A stretch of 64,000 bases of DNA, taken from the NCBI GenBank assembly GCA_037892935.1, contig JAYXKI010000015.1:124001-188000 (forward strand), read 5' to 3'. The notes below the pieces were generated by a model. It made no database searches. It saw only the letters and a list, made by a program, of their open reading frames with translations, and had not been told where the DNA came from. The position numbers and the translations under genes were made by a program. This document shows, piece by piece, positions 8,609 through 20,836 of the stretch. The stretch comes from Phlebopus portentosus. Taxonomy: Eukaryota > Basidiomycota > Agaricomycetes > Boletales > Boletinellaceae. The first letter of the stretch is position 1. The number at the start of each line of letters is the position of its first letter.

Positions 8609-11600
8609 GCGGGAGGAAAAGAGTTGGATGCCTTCGTTAGCATCGTACACCCAAAGATAGCGGGCGATGATGAAGTAGATTTGTCAAACCCTCTACTCGA
8701 AGAGGAAAACTTCATCGATGCTCATGCGCTAATCGACTCAGGATGCACGGGTTCATGTATCGACGAGGGTTTTGTCAAACGATACGGTTTCCCCACCCAA
8801 AGGTACATTCGGCCTAGACCAGTCTTCAATGCTGACGGAACAAGCAATGAGGCAGGATTGATCAAGGAATATGTAGTCGTACGAATGTTCTTTGGGAAAC
8901 ATGAAGAGGAGATACGACTGGCGGTGACATCCTTAGCATCGAGCAACATCTTCCTCGGACATGACTGGTTGATGAAGCACAATCCTGAGATCGACTGGAG
9001 GTCGGGAACAGTCAAGTTCACATGTTGCCCTGACGAATGTGAGTTGTCACTACCGAACGAGGAGATAGACGAAGAATTTGTGAGGAATGTGCGAATGAAG
9101 GAGGCAGCAAAGTGGCCACCTTATCTGGAAGAATACGCGGATGTTTTTAGTGAAGAATCATTTGAACGCCTACCAAACCATCGAACATGGGACCATGCTA
9201 TCGACTTGAAACCAGATTTTAAGCCTAGCGATTGCAAGGTTTACCCATTGTCGCCGAAAGAACAAGAGGCAATGAAGGAATTCATTGAAGAGAACCTAGC
9301 ATCTGGACGCATCCGACAGTCGAAATCCCCGATGGCATCTCCGTTCTTCTTTATTAAGAAGGAAGATGGGAGCTTACGAGCAATCCAAGACTATCGAAAG
9401 CTTAACGAAGGAACAGTTAAGAACAAATACCCGTTGCCATTGATAAATGAGCTCATCGATAAGGTCAAGGATGCGAAATACATCACGAAGCTCGACGTTC
9501 GCTGGGGATATTACAACATTCGGATTCGCGAGGGTGATGAATGGAAGGCGGTGTTTAGGACGAATTTGGGCTTATTCGAACCAACGGTCATGTTTTTCGG
9601 ATTATGCAATGCGCCGGCGACATTCTAAGGTTTCATGAATGATATCTTTCGAGAAATGATCCATGAGGGTATCGTCATCATTTACCTTGATGACATCCTC
9701 ATTTTCTTGAATGATTTGGAGGAACATCGCCAACGCACCAAATGAGTCTTTGAAATCCTGTGTCAAAACGGACTTTTCCTGAAGCCGCAGAAATGTGAGT
9801 TCGAGGTTGATACAGTTAAGTATCTCGGACACATCATCGGTAATGGCGAGGTTCGAATGGACCCAAAAAAGACAACAGCGGTTCAGGAGTGGCCAATCCC
9901 GCGAAATGTTCACGAACTGCAACAATTCCTGGGACTAGGTGGAATGGAAGTGGGGAGAGGAGGAACAACGAGCATTCGAAGAGTTGAAGGGTCGGTTGAG
10001 TAGTCCCCTGGTTCTAGCCATCCCGAACGAGGAGGGTCCTTTCCGGGTCGAAGCAGATGCGTCGGACTTTGCGTCTGGAGGAGTGCTCCTTTAGAAACAA
10101 GATGACAAATGGAAGGTGATAGCCTATCGATCGTCGACCTTCTTGGAGGCCGAATGAAATTACGAGATCTATGACAAAGAGATGCTCGCAATCGTTCAAG
10201 CTCTTAAGGAATGGTGACAATACCTCCAAGGAGCCAAGAGACCTTTCGAAGTATGGACCGATCACGCAAACTTGACGTATTTCCGATCGCCTCAAAAGTT
10301 GAATCGTCGACAAGCTCGTTGGCGACTCGATTTAGCCGAATTCGACTTCACGTTAGTACACAAGCCAGGGAAGACGTTGGGCAAGGCTGACATATTGTCG
10401 TGTCGGGCGGACTACAACAAGGGCGAACGGGATAATGAGGATGTCACGTTCATCAGAGACAAATGGCTGGTCAGAGGAGCGGTAGAGATGTCAAGAGACG
10501 TGTTGATCGAGAAGATTCGAAAAGCACAAACGGAGTTGAATGAGGAAGAGAGACCGATGAACTTAGTGTTCGTAGATGAGTTGTGGAAAAAAGAGGTGAC
10601 GGTTAAGCTCTCAATGACGAAGACGAAGAAGTTTCAAAATGTTTTCGTACCAACGGGCATGAAGGAGGAAGTGATGAGGGAGTGTCACGACTCGACGTTG
10701 GCAGGCCACCCAGGAGTGAACAAGACCGTTGCACTAGCGAACAGAAGTTTCTGGTGGCCTAACATGTACGTCGATGTCAGGAATTACGTGCGGGGATGCG
10801 ATCGTTGTCAGTGAACGAAGGCCCTCAGAACAACAAGGGCAAAGGTTTTGCACCCTAACGAGGTACCGGAGGCACCATGGCAAGTTGTCACGGTCGACCT
10901 GATCGGAGAGTTGCCAGAGTCAAATGGATTTAACACGATTTGTGTGGTAGTCGATCGCTTTAGCAAACAAATCCATGCGATACCAACAACGACAAAATTG
11001 ACGGCAGAAGGAATGGCCAGGATTTACAGAGACCATGTCTTCCGGTTGCACGGCTTACCTCGAAAGATCATCCATGACCGAGGAGTACAGTTCGATGCAA
11101 AGATGATGAGGGAGTTGTACAAACTCCTTCACATCAAAGGCAATCCGTCGACGGCATATCACCCTCAAACAGATGGGCAGACGGAACGAGTTAATCAAGA
11201 ACTCGAACAGTACCTTCGACTATACGTCAATCATCGACAATCAGACTGGGCGGACTGGTTAGCTCTTGCAGAGTTTGCGCACAACAATCGCAAACATTCA
11301 GTGACCAAACTATCACCCTTCTTCGTCAACACGGGACAACACCCTTCAGGCTTTACAGGCGTTGGAATGACTTCATCCAATCTATCAGCAGAAGAGTTTG
11401 CTAAACATGTCAAGAGAATACACGAACTCGCTCAGGCCAATCTGACCCAGGCCAATGAAGACATGAAGCGCTTTTACGATCGTCATGCTGGAAAGTCGAT
11501 AGTATATGAGATGGGACAAAAGGTCTTCTTGGATGGTCGAAACATTAAGACAATCCGACTGATGAAGAAGATGGACGACAAATGGTTTGGCCCATTCGAG

Positions 11601-12041
11601 GTAATGGAAAAGGTGGGCGCAAGTGCATATAAGCTAAAGATCCCAAAGACATGGAAACACGTTCATCTTGTCTTTAACGAGATCCTGCTCAAACCGGCCG
11701 TTCAACCATTTTTCAAATCACAAAAGAAGCCGCCTCCACCCCCGCCAGTGATCATTGACGAACAGGAAGAGTACGAGGTTGAAGAAATACTCGACTCACG
11801 TCTACATCGAGGAAGGCTCCAGTTCTTGGTCAAGTGGGTTGGATATGAGGAAGCGACATGGCAGCCGGAATCCGACATCAAGGATAATGCACAGGAATCA
11901 ATTCAAGAATTCTATCGCAAACATCCTGGAGCTCCGCGAAAGTTAACAATACCTCGACAAAGCATGCGAGCACTATATAGGTTCACGTCGTCAGAAGGAT
12001 TATGTGGTTGGTCAGGACGCCCAACCTTGAGAGGGGGGTGA
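8609..12041 (+). pseudogene. pol: Gy2 pol, 3' part: protease to chromodomain, decayed
   Basis: Continuation of Gy2 Pol after the Gy1 insertion. Protease ([11 protein letters not shown]), reverse transcriptase, RNase H, integrase and chromodomain are all recognisable and closely match Gy1. In-frame stops relative to Gy1: TAA at about 9626, TGA at about 9743, TAG at about 10,094, TGA at about 10,155, TGA at about 10,215 and TGA at about 10,812; each is a C-to-T change of CAA, CAG or CGA-type codons. About 95 bp between reverse transcriptase and RNase H are missing at ~9938 between short AGG repeats. Integrase core to chromodomain (10,848-12,041) is still open. Confidence 0.92.
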
Positions 12042-12231
12042 TGTAAGGACTCGAACATTTTCCTTTTCTTTTCTTATGTCATCATTCATTTTAATATTCT
12101 TTTTCCTTTTCTTTTATTTTTCTTATGCGCTTATTCATCCAATTACTGGAACATTCCACAACGTTCTATCACGCTCACTAATCATCTCATTCCTTGTCAT
12201 GTGACTTCCTATTAGAGTAGACCTTTCCCGC
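12042..12231 (+). repeat. Gy2 3' LTR, first part
   Basis: LTR start (TGTAAGG) directly after the pol stop. U3 is the CCTTTTCTTTTC / TTTAATATTC type. The LTR is interrupted after CTTTCCCGC by LX and resumes at 20,605. Confidence 0.92.
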
Positions 12232-14085
12232 TGTAGACTATCAGACTCTCCTATATAGGGACAAAGGCGGCGGCGGCAGCATTCGACCACAGGGAGGCGA
12301 TGCCAAAGGTGTCGAGAGGAAAAAGGGGAGGTCCTACCAGACCTACAGACTACCTACAGGCTTTCAGAAGCGACACTCAGCTCAGATGCACAAGGATCTG
12401 GCCGTTAGGCAGATCCGCCGCGCCTTTGAATAACTCGCCGCGGCGATCCGGGCCTCGACGGCTGTATAGGGATCGCCGAGTCCGACTGAACCGGCGAAGG
12501 GGTCGCAGCGGCAGACTGCGTGCAGTGGACTGGGTGCGGCGCCGGCGGAGGTTCGCACCAGCGCAATTCCGCCTGGTGGTCGGGGAGATGACGTCGGAAC
12601 GACCCAGAGAAGATGCGGGAGAGGGAGCGTCGACACCACTTGAAAGGGGAGTAGTGTCGGCGGTGGAACGACGTGGAGGCGGCAGAGGCGGCGAGAAGTG
12701 GGAGACTGGATTCAGTCGAAAAGGGGTGCCGGCGCCGACGGTAGCGGCGAACACAAGAAGAGTGACAGCTGCGTCGAGACGTCGAGGAAGTATAACAGAT
12801 GCCTAGAAGAGTGACGGCTGCGTCGAGGCGTTGAGGAAGAATCACAAACGATCTGAACCGAGCGGCGGCGGCGAAAGACAAAAGGGGCCTCAGGCGCAGG
12901 GAGAAATCGAAGACCGCGGGATTGATTACTAGAGGAGTGACGGCTGCGTCGGGACGTGGAGGAGGAATCCCGAATGCTCAGGACCGAGCGGCGGCGGAGG
13001 CTAGAGAGAGAGGGACGGCGATGCAGATATAAGTGGGAAGTCCTCGGAGCGATTACTAGACGAGTGACAGCTGCGCAGAAGGGAGATGACCAGGGCGGCG
13101 AATGAGCCCAGCGGCTTCTATCCTGTGAGATCGGGGCCGACGCCGTCAGGACAGGATCGGCGAGGGCACGTGACCGGGAGTTCGCCCGATCGGGCTGTCT
13201 GGTTCTCTGTCTATACTGGTTTCTTGAAGGCGGCTTCTTTACTTGTGGTTGGTCTCTGGTAACTGCGTTCTAGAGTGTATATCTGCTGCTTTTTAGGATA
13301 GATACATGCTCTCTATATATACTATGAGTCCTTGATAAGAAATATCACTTAAAGCGGCGGGCGGCGAGGCGTGACAGGCACGCCGCGACGGCGGGGGCCG
13401 CCGCCGAGATGCACCGCCAAGCCACCAAGACCTAGGGGCGCCCCAATCGGAACGGCGGAGTGCTGGTACGTCGTGTCGAACGTCGGGGCCGTTCGGATCG
13501 GTCAGGGCGCGCTCTATATGGTTCTGAAATGCCAAGGGTTCGAATAAAACTAAAAGGGGGAATATACGGACGGCCGCCGGGCGCGCTACCACGCTCGGCG
13601 TACAATGTGGGATGATAAGAATATGAAACAATCAACGAAATGGACCTGAGATTGGCTATCGTTCACCCAGCCGGCGCGGCGGCGGGCATACACATCCGCG
13701 ATGGCGCGATATACATCCGCCGCAGCGTGTCCAGCCGCCGTGCAAGCATTTCCGAAGCCCAGAGTCACCGGATTCGGCGGAACCATTCTTGAGAGAGGCT
13801 GGAGAAGGGGAACTAGGATTTGGTCGAAGGGGGGACAAGGTGATCATAAGATAGGAGTGGAGGCGTCGCCGCCGGTTCGTATGGACGGCGGCGGCGGCGG
13901 TGTGGGTGCTGTTCCTAGGCCGCCGAAGGTCCGGCGGCCGCTGAGCAGGCTGTATTATGGGTAACGGCGGCGAAGGCTGGTTTGCTGACAATAGTACGCG
14001 GGGTGTCCTGGGTATGGCACTAGGGGAGTACCGCCCTTACAGGCCTGTGCCGCTGGACCGGTACAGGTTAGTGCGGCGCACTACA
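12232..14085 (-). repeat. LX LTR, left copy (3' LTR in element sense)
   Basis: 1854 bp, bounded by TGTAGAC and CACTACA. No gene is supported inside; the ORFs seen are products of the GC-rich composition. It differs from the right copy by many transitions, mostly at CpG, so the insertion is older than Gy1 or Gy7. Confidence 0.9.
12755..13085. repeat. Four degenerate ~28-bp repeats inside the LX LTR
   Basis: The motif AGTGACRGCTGCG, preceded by CTAGARG or a variant, occurs at about 12,760, 12,810, 12,936 and 13,062; two copies are also preceded by GATTACTAGA. The same four occur in the other LTR at about 19,281, 19,329, 19,456 and 19,583. Spaced repeats in an LTR are candidates for enhancer or protein-binding sites; no function is shown. 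Confidence 0.6.
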
Positions 14086-14089
14086 CCGG

Positions 14090-15511
14090 CCGTACCTAAG
14101 AATGCCCGAACATCGTGGATATCCCGCGGCAGCGGCCAATCCATTATCGTCTTGACCCTGGATGCATCTGGGACTCGGCCGGCGTAATTACAGGTGTGTC
14201 CTACAATGACTGCCTCTGGTGCGGCGATGATGAGTTTCTTACCCGAGACAGTGGCGCCGACTACTTTGAGGCGTTGGAGGACGCGGTTGACGTCGTTGAG
14301 GTGTTCCCAGATGAAGCGGTGGATGTTCGGGTTCCCCAGAATGCTTTCGTACTTTCCGGTGGTGAGCTTGTATCGGGATTTAGGGCCTTTTACAGGAATA
14401 TCGTCGATGTATGGGATACAGACATGGGGTATCTCATCTTTGAGGACGAAGGTAACGTCGGCGTGCATAATTTGTTGCGAGTTGGTGTATCCCATAGGAA
14501 TCGAGGTGAGGTGAAATGCGCCGAGAGGTGTTTGGAATGTTGTGAGGTCGCGGGATCGTACGTCGAGCTTTCTCTGGTCGAAGGTGACGAATAGGTCGAG
14601 TGTGGTGTAGCAGGCATGGCCGCCGAAGGTCTCGGCGATGTGTTCTGTGGGGTAAGGGACGGAGGGGTCGCGTATGGAGACTTTGTTGAGTGGCTGGAGA
14701 TCGTGTACAAGCTGAAGGGATTTTCCATCCTTTTTAACGACGCAGAACCATCAGGAGCGGTAAGAGGAATTGGATGGCTTGTAGACGCCGGAGTTAATTT
14801 TGTCTTTGATTATGCGAACCACTTCGTTGAAGATGCCCGGCGGAATAGGGATGTTTTTCATTACCCACGGCGTATGGTCGACAGTAGGAATTAGAACCGG
14901 CGCGAAGTATTGATAGTCGAGGGAGCCCTTTTCTGTTTCGTCCCAAGCTAGGCCGTCTTCATGTTGTAGAAGGGTCCAGTAGGCGAGGTTCTTTTCTTCC
15001 TCACTGAGGAAGCCTGTTGGTCGATGTCTAGGGCGTCGAAGCGCTCTTGTGTAAAGCGGCGTCCTGGAATGAACTCCGGCGGATTGATAGGGAGCTTCGG
15101 TAGATCTGTGAGCGGCTGCGGGTGTGATTTGCGTATGATGTGGTAGTCCTCTGGAAGGGTCGCCGATATAGGTTTGGTTTGTTGGGCGACCTTTTTGTAC
15201 TTGTAGGCGTGCCCGGCCGGTTGAGCGGCCTTGGTATTAAGAGTGCTGTTGGAGCGGGGTATTCGGTTGCGTACGGGAAGTGATTCATCATCAAAAATAG
15301 AGTTAATGAAGAAGGCTGGATGTTTTTGGGCTTTGTTCTGAGCTGTGAAACCCTTTTCGGTGGATAGATCAGAAAATGAGGTGGAGATATCTATGGTGCA
15401 GGGATTGAAGGCAATATTTACAGTCGCCGGGCCGTGATGGAGCACATATGCGTCGGGTATGGTTGGGGGTATACGCCGCATATGTTCCGGCGGACGCCGC
15501 TGGGACGTCAT
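14090..15511 (-). pseudogene. pol: LX pol: linker and reverse transcriptase, truncated at the LTR
   Basis: Reading on the minus strand from 15,511: a linker with TIDISTSFSDLSTEKGF and FIPGRRFTQERFDALD, then from about 14,950 a reverse transcriptase (GLAWDETEKG, VIRDPSVPYP-type fingers, FQTPLGAFHLTSIPMGYTNS, PHVCIPYIDDIPVKGP with the YIDD catalytic motif near 14,410, then the thumb with PLPRDIHDVRAFLGTAGVVR). The frame changes at about 14,950 and again near 14,500, so it is broken. The sequence ends next to the LTR at 14,086, before any RNase H or integrase motif. Confidence 0.82.
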
Positions 15512-16019
15512 TGTCTAGGGGGCGCTGTTTTTCTGTCCCGGCGCCGCACTGAATCATTGGGATCGACATGGTTTCGTTCGTATCGGGATGAGTAAGGTAT
15601 AGCGTCTGTTCGCCGTCGGCCTCGTCTATGACTTGCGCCCTGGTGTGTACGAAAAACGGCCAGCCTAATAGTAACTGAAAGGGGGCCTTTTCGACGACCT
15701 GGACTTGGACAACAATAGAGAAGGTGCCTATGGTGAGTCTGACGCGAGGGATGAGTCCCACCGAGCGTGAGGTTTGTCTGTTGGCGGTTTCTACTGTGAT
15801 TGCTTGGCTCATTATCGTCGGGGAGCCGAGGTCCTTCCATACCTCTTTTGGCATGGCGATAAATGTCGACCCCGAGTTGAGCAAAGCCTTTACTTCGAAT
15901 TTATCATTGAGCCAGACCTCGATTTCGCGGAGGGGAATGTTCGGCGGGGCGACGGATGGATCTTCATCGCCGAAGTTAACTGGCGAGGTGGGCCTCGGGA
16001 TTGAGGCGTACATTGCCAT
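15369..16019 (-). pseudogene. LX protease (retropepsin) with catalytic Asp changed to Asn
   Basis: Minus-strand frame containing REIEVWLNDKFEVKALLNSGST and FQLLLGWPFFVHTRAQV, the two hallmark segments of the aspartic protease in agaric gypsy elements. The catalytic D-S/T-G triad reads NSG (AACTCG, consistent with a GAC-to-AAC transition at a CpG), so the enzyme should be inactive. It overlaps the start of the RT linker in another frame (15,369-15,511). Confidence 0.82.
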
Positions 16020-16202
16020 CTCGTGATCAGGATTTTCCCTAATTAGTTCTCGGTGCCCCGTGACGAATTCTTTACACTTCTTTCTGATTTCGGGAGAGGC
16101 GGCGAGCAGGCTTCGGATCGGCAGGGTGACTTCCGAGTCCAGAATCTTGTCGAAAATGTTTGATACCGCGGCGTCATCATATGCTGGTACGGTGGTTCGG
16201 TA

Positions 16203-18764
16203 TTATAGCTTCGGATCCGCCGCGTCGTCTCTGTGCAGCGCCGAGGGCATTGGCAGTGGGGCCGGGCGTTGTCCGGGTGGTTTCCCTTTCTTGCTGTTAT
16301 CTCCCCATTTCAGGTTGGGGTCTCGAGGCGGCTTTCTGGTGGGGATTTTGATTCTGTCGAAAACTTCTCTGGGGCCTGGCCATCTTCCGGCGGCGGCGAA
16401 GGCATTCTGCGGTTGTTCGGTGGATTCTTCTTGTTCAAAAAGGAGCACAACTCCGTCGCAGGCATCGTCGTCTGGGGGGTCTTCTGGGGTGATAGCCTCG
16501 AAGTAGTTCGATTCCTGGATTCGTGGCGGCAGGCCGTTCGGCGGATTGGTATTGTAGGCTAAGGGAGGCGGTGCCCGGTTGAGGCCCTGGTACATAGATT
16601 CCTGTGATGGAGGGTGTGACTGATACATGGATTGTTGAGTTGGTGGTTGTCCCTGATATGTAGGATCCTGTCTCGGCGGAGCGATCCTTGGCGGCGTGTC
16701 GGATACGGGCTGAATGGGGAGCTGGACGCCAACTGGTGCGTAGTTTGGATTCTCTATGAAGAGCTTATTAATCCTGTCCAGTACTGACATCCCTGGTTCT
16801 CCCTGAGGAAGTCGGCCATTGGAGGGGTATAAGTACCCTTTGGCGTCGGCGAGCATGATTCCCCTCTGGATTAGGGAGATCTTGGTGGGACAGTCGCGGG
16901 TAGAGTGCGTTACACTGGCGCATACGGTGCATTTTCCGTTAAATCTGGCTTGTCGGGGCTGCGGCGGGGCTCCTGCGGTTGGCGGCGGAGCGCGGTGGTT
17001 TGACTTCTCGGTGGCTTTCGGAGGGCGCGCATTTCCTGGATTAGGAGGGACACCCACAGTTCTTCTTGCTTGACCTGGGGTTGGTTGATGACTCCATATG
17101 CCGGAGTGCCGGGTTGCGGCGGCGGCGTGTACATTGTAACTTGTGTATAGGTGGGCATGGCCGCTGTCGCCGCATACATCAGGGGTTGGTCAGCGGTTGT
17201 GAGGCGGCCGCCGGTTAGGATGCGTTCTAGTTCTCTTACAACTGTGTCGATGTCCCAGGGCACGCCGGTAGGGTGGTCGTGCTTGACAAACTGCAAATTA
17301 AGATCCAGCTCTCTGTTTAGCGTCGGGTGGAGGCCTTCTCTGAACATGCGCTTCTGTTCGAACTCTGATAGCATGCCGGCGTCGATAAGATACGAGGAGA
17401 CAGTGATAAAGTTCCTATGGTATTCGCCGAGGGCAGCGGTGTTCAGCATAATTTGGTTGCGGCTTATGTTAATAAGGTTGTGGAGGTCGCCGAGTGTGTA
17501 CTGGGTCGTAGTGTTTGGGTAGTACTTTAGGATAGCGTCTTTGAATGCCATAAAGTCGTTTCCTCTCGTTTTGGGCCTTTTGCACCATAGCTGATCGTCT
17601 TTAGCGTCAGCGTAGCATCTTGCCCAAGCGATCATTTGTGCATCTGTTAGGCCGGCGCTTCGTCCAAATAGCCAGACTCTGTTAAAGAAAATGGGGATTT
17701 CCGCGGGGTCGCCGGAGGCGTTGAACTTCGGTGCGCGGCGGTCTCCCGGGTAGGGCATTGTAGCTCCTGGCACTGGTGGGTTGGGACCACTTAATGGATG
17801 GGTATCTGGGTCACTGAGGTCTGGAAGAGGGGGAAAGGTGCCTGTGGGGGGTGGTGCTGGTGCGGCATAGGCTGGTGCGGCAGGGGACGGCTGTTGGGGG
17901 GGCGGCGGGGTCGATCCTGAGGCTGCAGGGGGCGCGGCAGGAATGCCGGTATGGGTGCTGGTCATTGTTGGTATCGAGGCTGTCTTAGGAGGTGTACTGG
18001 GGGTGGGTGGTTGGGCGTTGTCAATTGGGGAGAGCCGCGGCCTCTGAGCTGGGGTCAGCGGCGTAAGAGGGGGGGGTGGGGAGAGCCTCGCTGATCGCTC
18101 TTCTTCGACGGGGGATAGTGGAGAGTCGGGGGTGATTGCGTGGCTGTGTACGAGGGAGTCGGGGACGTAAAGGTCATCGTCCTCCTGTTCTTCTGCGGTG
18201 GAATATAACTGTAGGCCGGTGCAGCGGTGGATATCTGGGGGGTTATCTATGTTGGAGAAGAGGTCTGTTTCGATGGGGCCGGTGGCTGGAGGTTCCTGGA
18301 GGGATATTGACAGGTCCTCGATGTCGCCGGGGACACGAACGTGAGTACTGGGGCGAATTTCGGATTTGCGGAGGTCTTTAGAAATGTGGATGAAGCGAGG
18401 GGGAATTATAGGCGATATAGGGCATGCGGCGGCGGTGCTTACGCTTTCGCCAGGCGGTGGGTTACGTGTAAAAGGAGTGATAGATGCTCTTCTGGGACAC
18501 CGGGTGGGTGGGTCGTCTGCGGCGATGGATGCGCGTCGACAGTTCGGCGCAGACGGAGATCTGGGTGCGGTGGGACAGGGTTCTTCTGTTCGGCCTCTTG
18601 TAAAGAGTGTAGAATAATGGTATGGTTGTCCGGCGGTTGTGGCTGAGGCTGTTTGACTGTTTTCTGCCCTTCTCTGCAGCCTTAGTGAGTATTGCGTGCC
18701 CTTGGAAGGGCCTGAGATCGGTTGGAATGACACCTTTTTACCTCCCTCGCTGTGGGCTCTAAAA
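16203..18764 (-). pseudogene. gag: LX Gag
   Basis: Gag of the long-LTR element, minus strand. N-terminal half is proline- and serine-rich (about 18,700-17,750), followed by a capsid-like region (FNASGDPAEIPIFFNRVW, YYPNTTTQYTLGDLHNL, DAGMLSEFEQKRMFREGL) and a zinc knuckle CTVCASVTHSTRDC (CX2CX4HX4C, about 16,880-16,920) followed by KISLIQRGIMLADAKGYLYP. Two overlapping open frames (18,823-16,910 and 17,057-16,203) carry the two halves, so there is a frameshift at about 17,000-17,060. The start is uncertain because the open frame runs back into the LTR. Confidence 0.82.
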
Positions 18765-20604
18765 TGTAGACTATCAGACTCTCCTATATAGGGACAAAGG
18801 CGGTGGCGGCGGCGTTCGACCACAGGGAGGCGATGTCAAAGGTGTCGAGAGGAAAAAGGGGAGTTCCTACCAGATCTACAGACTACCTACAGGCTTTCAG
18901 AAGCGACACTCAGCTCAGATGCACAAGGATCTGGCCATTAGGCAGATCCGCCGTGCCTTCGAATAGCTCGCTGCGGCGATACGGGCCTCGACGGCTGAAT
19001 AGGGATTGCTGAGTCCAACTGAACCGGCGAAGGGGTCACAGCGGCGGACTGGGTGCGGTGCCGCCGGAGGTTCGCACCAGTGCGATTCTGCCCAGTAGTC
19101 GGGGAGATGACATCGGAATGACACAGAGAAGGCAGGGGTGAGAGAGAGTTGACACCACTTGAAAGGGTAGTAGTGTCGGCGGTGGAATGACATGGAGGCG
19201 GCGGAGGCAGCGAGAAGCGGGAGACTGGATTCAGATGGAAAGGGACGCCGGCGCTGGCAGTAGCAGCCAACACAAGAAGAGTGACAGCTGCGTCGAGACG
19301 TCGAGGAAGTATGACAGATGCCTAGAAGAGTGACAGCTGTGTCGAGGCGTTGAGGAAGAATCACAAACGATCTGAACCGAGCGGCGGTGAGGAAACACGA
19401 AAGGGGGCCTCAGGCATGGGGAGAAATCGAAGATCGCGGGATTGATTACTAGAGGAGTGACGGCTGCGTCGGGACGTGGAGGAGGAATCCCAAATGCTCA
19501 GGACCGAGCAGTGGCGGAGGATCAAGAGAGAGGGACGGCGATGCAGATATAAGTGGGAAATCCCTGGCGCGATTACTAGAAGAGCGACAGCTGCGCAGAA
19601 GGGAGATGTCCAGGGCGGCGAATGAGCTCGGCGGCTTCTATCCTGTGAGATCCAGGGCCATGCCGTCAGGACGCGATCGGCGAGGGCACGTGACCAGATG
19701 TTCGCCCGATCCGGCTGTCAGGTTCTCTGTATATACTGGTTTCTTGAAAGAGGCTTTTTTACTTGTGGTTGGTCTCTGGTAGCTGTGTTCTAGAGTGTAT
19801 ATCTGCTGCTTTTTAGGATAGATACATGCTCTATATATATACTATGAGTCCTTGATAAGAAATATCACTTAAAGCGGCGGGCGGTGAGGCGTGACAGGCA
19901 CGCCGCGATGGCGGGGGCTGCCGCCGAGATGCGCCGCCAAGCCACCAAGACCTAGGGGCACCCCAATCAGAATGGCGGAATGCTGGTACGTCGTGTCAAA
20001 TGTCGGGGCCATTCAGATCGGTCAGGATGTGCTCTATATGGATCTGAAATGCCAAGGGGTCGAATAAAACTAAAAGGGGGAATATACGGATGGCCGCCGG
20101 GCGCGCTACCGTGCTCGGCGTACAATGTAGGATGATAAGAATATGAAACAATCAACGAAATGGACCTGAGATTGGCTATCGTTCACCCAGCTGGCGCGGC
20201 GGCGGGCATACACCTCCGCGATGGTGCGATATACATCCGCCGCAGCGTGTCCGGCCGCCATGCGAGGATTTCCGAAGCCCGGAGTCGCCGGATTCGGTGG
20301 AACCGTTCTTGAGAGAGGCCGGAGAAGGGGAACTAGGATTTGGTCGAAGGGGGAACAAGGTGATCATAAGATAGGAGTGGAGGCGTCGCTGCCAGTTCAT
20401 ATGATCAGTGGCGGCGGCGGCGTGGGTGCTGTTCCTAGGCCGCCGAAGGTCCGGCGGCCGCTGACCAGGCTGTATTATGGGTAACGGCGGCGAAGGCTGG
20501 TTTGCTGACAATAGTACACGGGGTGTCCTGGGTATGGCATAGGGGAGTACAGCCCTTACAGGCCTGTGCCGCTGGACCGGTACAGGTTAGTGCGGCGCAC
20601 TACA
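18765..20604 (-). repeat. LX LTR, right copy (5' LTR in element sense)
   Basis: 1840-bp partner of the left LTR, same TGTAGAC/CACTACA ends, followed by the CCGC target duplication. More TpG/CpA than the left copy at equivalent positions in the stretches I compared. The base next to it in element sense shows no tRNA-type TGG primer site. Confidence 0.9.
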
Positions 20605-20836
20605 CCGCGCTCAAAGTCTATATAAGTAGATAGTTTGACTCTTTCGTTCCTTGTCTTTCTATTCTACTTACCTTCACTGCGACATAGGTATCTACTCTTG
20701 TATTATTAGTTTGCTGAATTCTACTTACCTTCACTGTGACATAGCGTGCGTATAGCCCAGCAACTCGCGTTAGCCAGTTGTTTGTTGTTGTGTTGGCCAC
20801 CTCGAGATCGACACCCGCTAGTCTCGCTGCCTAACA
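20605..20836 (+). repeat. Gy2 3' LTR, second part
   Basis: CCGC (duplicated) then GCTCAAAGTCTATATAAG through U5 to CCTAACA at 20,836. Immediately followed by Gy3 pol, so Gy2 is inserted in Gy3; the first bases after it (CGCAC) should be its 5-bp target duplication. Confidence 0.92.

Larger units (their letters stand above)
12232..20604 (-). mobile_element. LX: long-LTR gypsy element, deleted for RNase H and integrase
   Basis: 8373-bp element with GC-rich, CGG-repeat-containing LTRs of 1854 and 1840 bp (TGTAGACTATC...CACTACA on the plus strand) and coding on the minus strand. It is inserted in the Gy2 3' LTR; CCGC precedes it (12,228-12,231) and follows it (20,605-20,608), a 4-bp target duplication that restores the LTR length exactly. 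Internally gag, protease and reverse transcriptase are present, but pol stops within the RT/RNase H region directly at the 3' LTR, so there is no RNase H or integrase. The clean ends and target duplication mean it transposed in this deleted form, helped in trans, or lost the segment precisely afterwards. Confidence 0.88.
1..20836 (+). mobile_element. Gy2: Ty3/gypsy chromovirus, split by two nested elements
   Basis: One element in three pieces: 1-1725 (gag and the first part of pol), 8609-12231 (rest of pol and first part of the 3' LTR) and 20605-20836 (rest of the 3' LTR). Its 5' end lies left of the window. Piece 1 rejoins piece 2 in frame once Gy1 and one GCGGG copy are removed (residues [12 protein letters not shown]), and the 3' LTR becomes continuous once LX and one CCGC copy are removed. 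It is inactive: a 1-nt deletion near 1508, several in-frame stops in pol and a ~95-bp deletion at about 9938. It lies in the reverse-transcriptase region of Gy3, because Gy3 pol sequence resumes immediately after its LTR at 20837. Confidence 0.9.

Noticed and set aside
12300..14187. Several ORFs of 60-160 codons inside the LX LTRs
   Set aside because: They follow from GC-rich CGG/GCC composition, occur on both strands, and are not preserved between the two LTR copies.
18741..18764. tRNA primer-binding site next to the LX 5' LTR
   Set aside because: No TGG and no convincing tRNA 3' end complement in element sense (TTTTAGAGCCCACAGC); the primer remains unknown.
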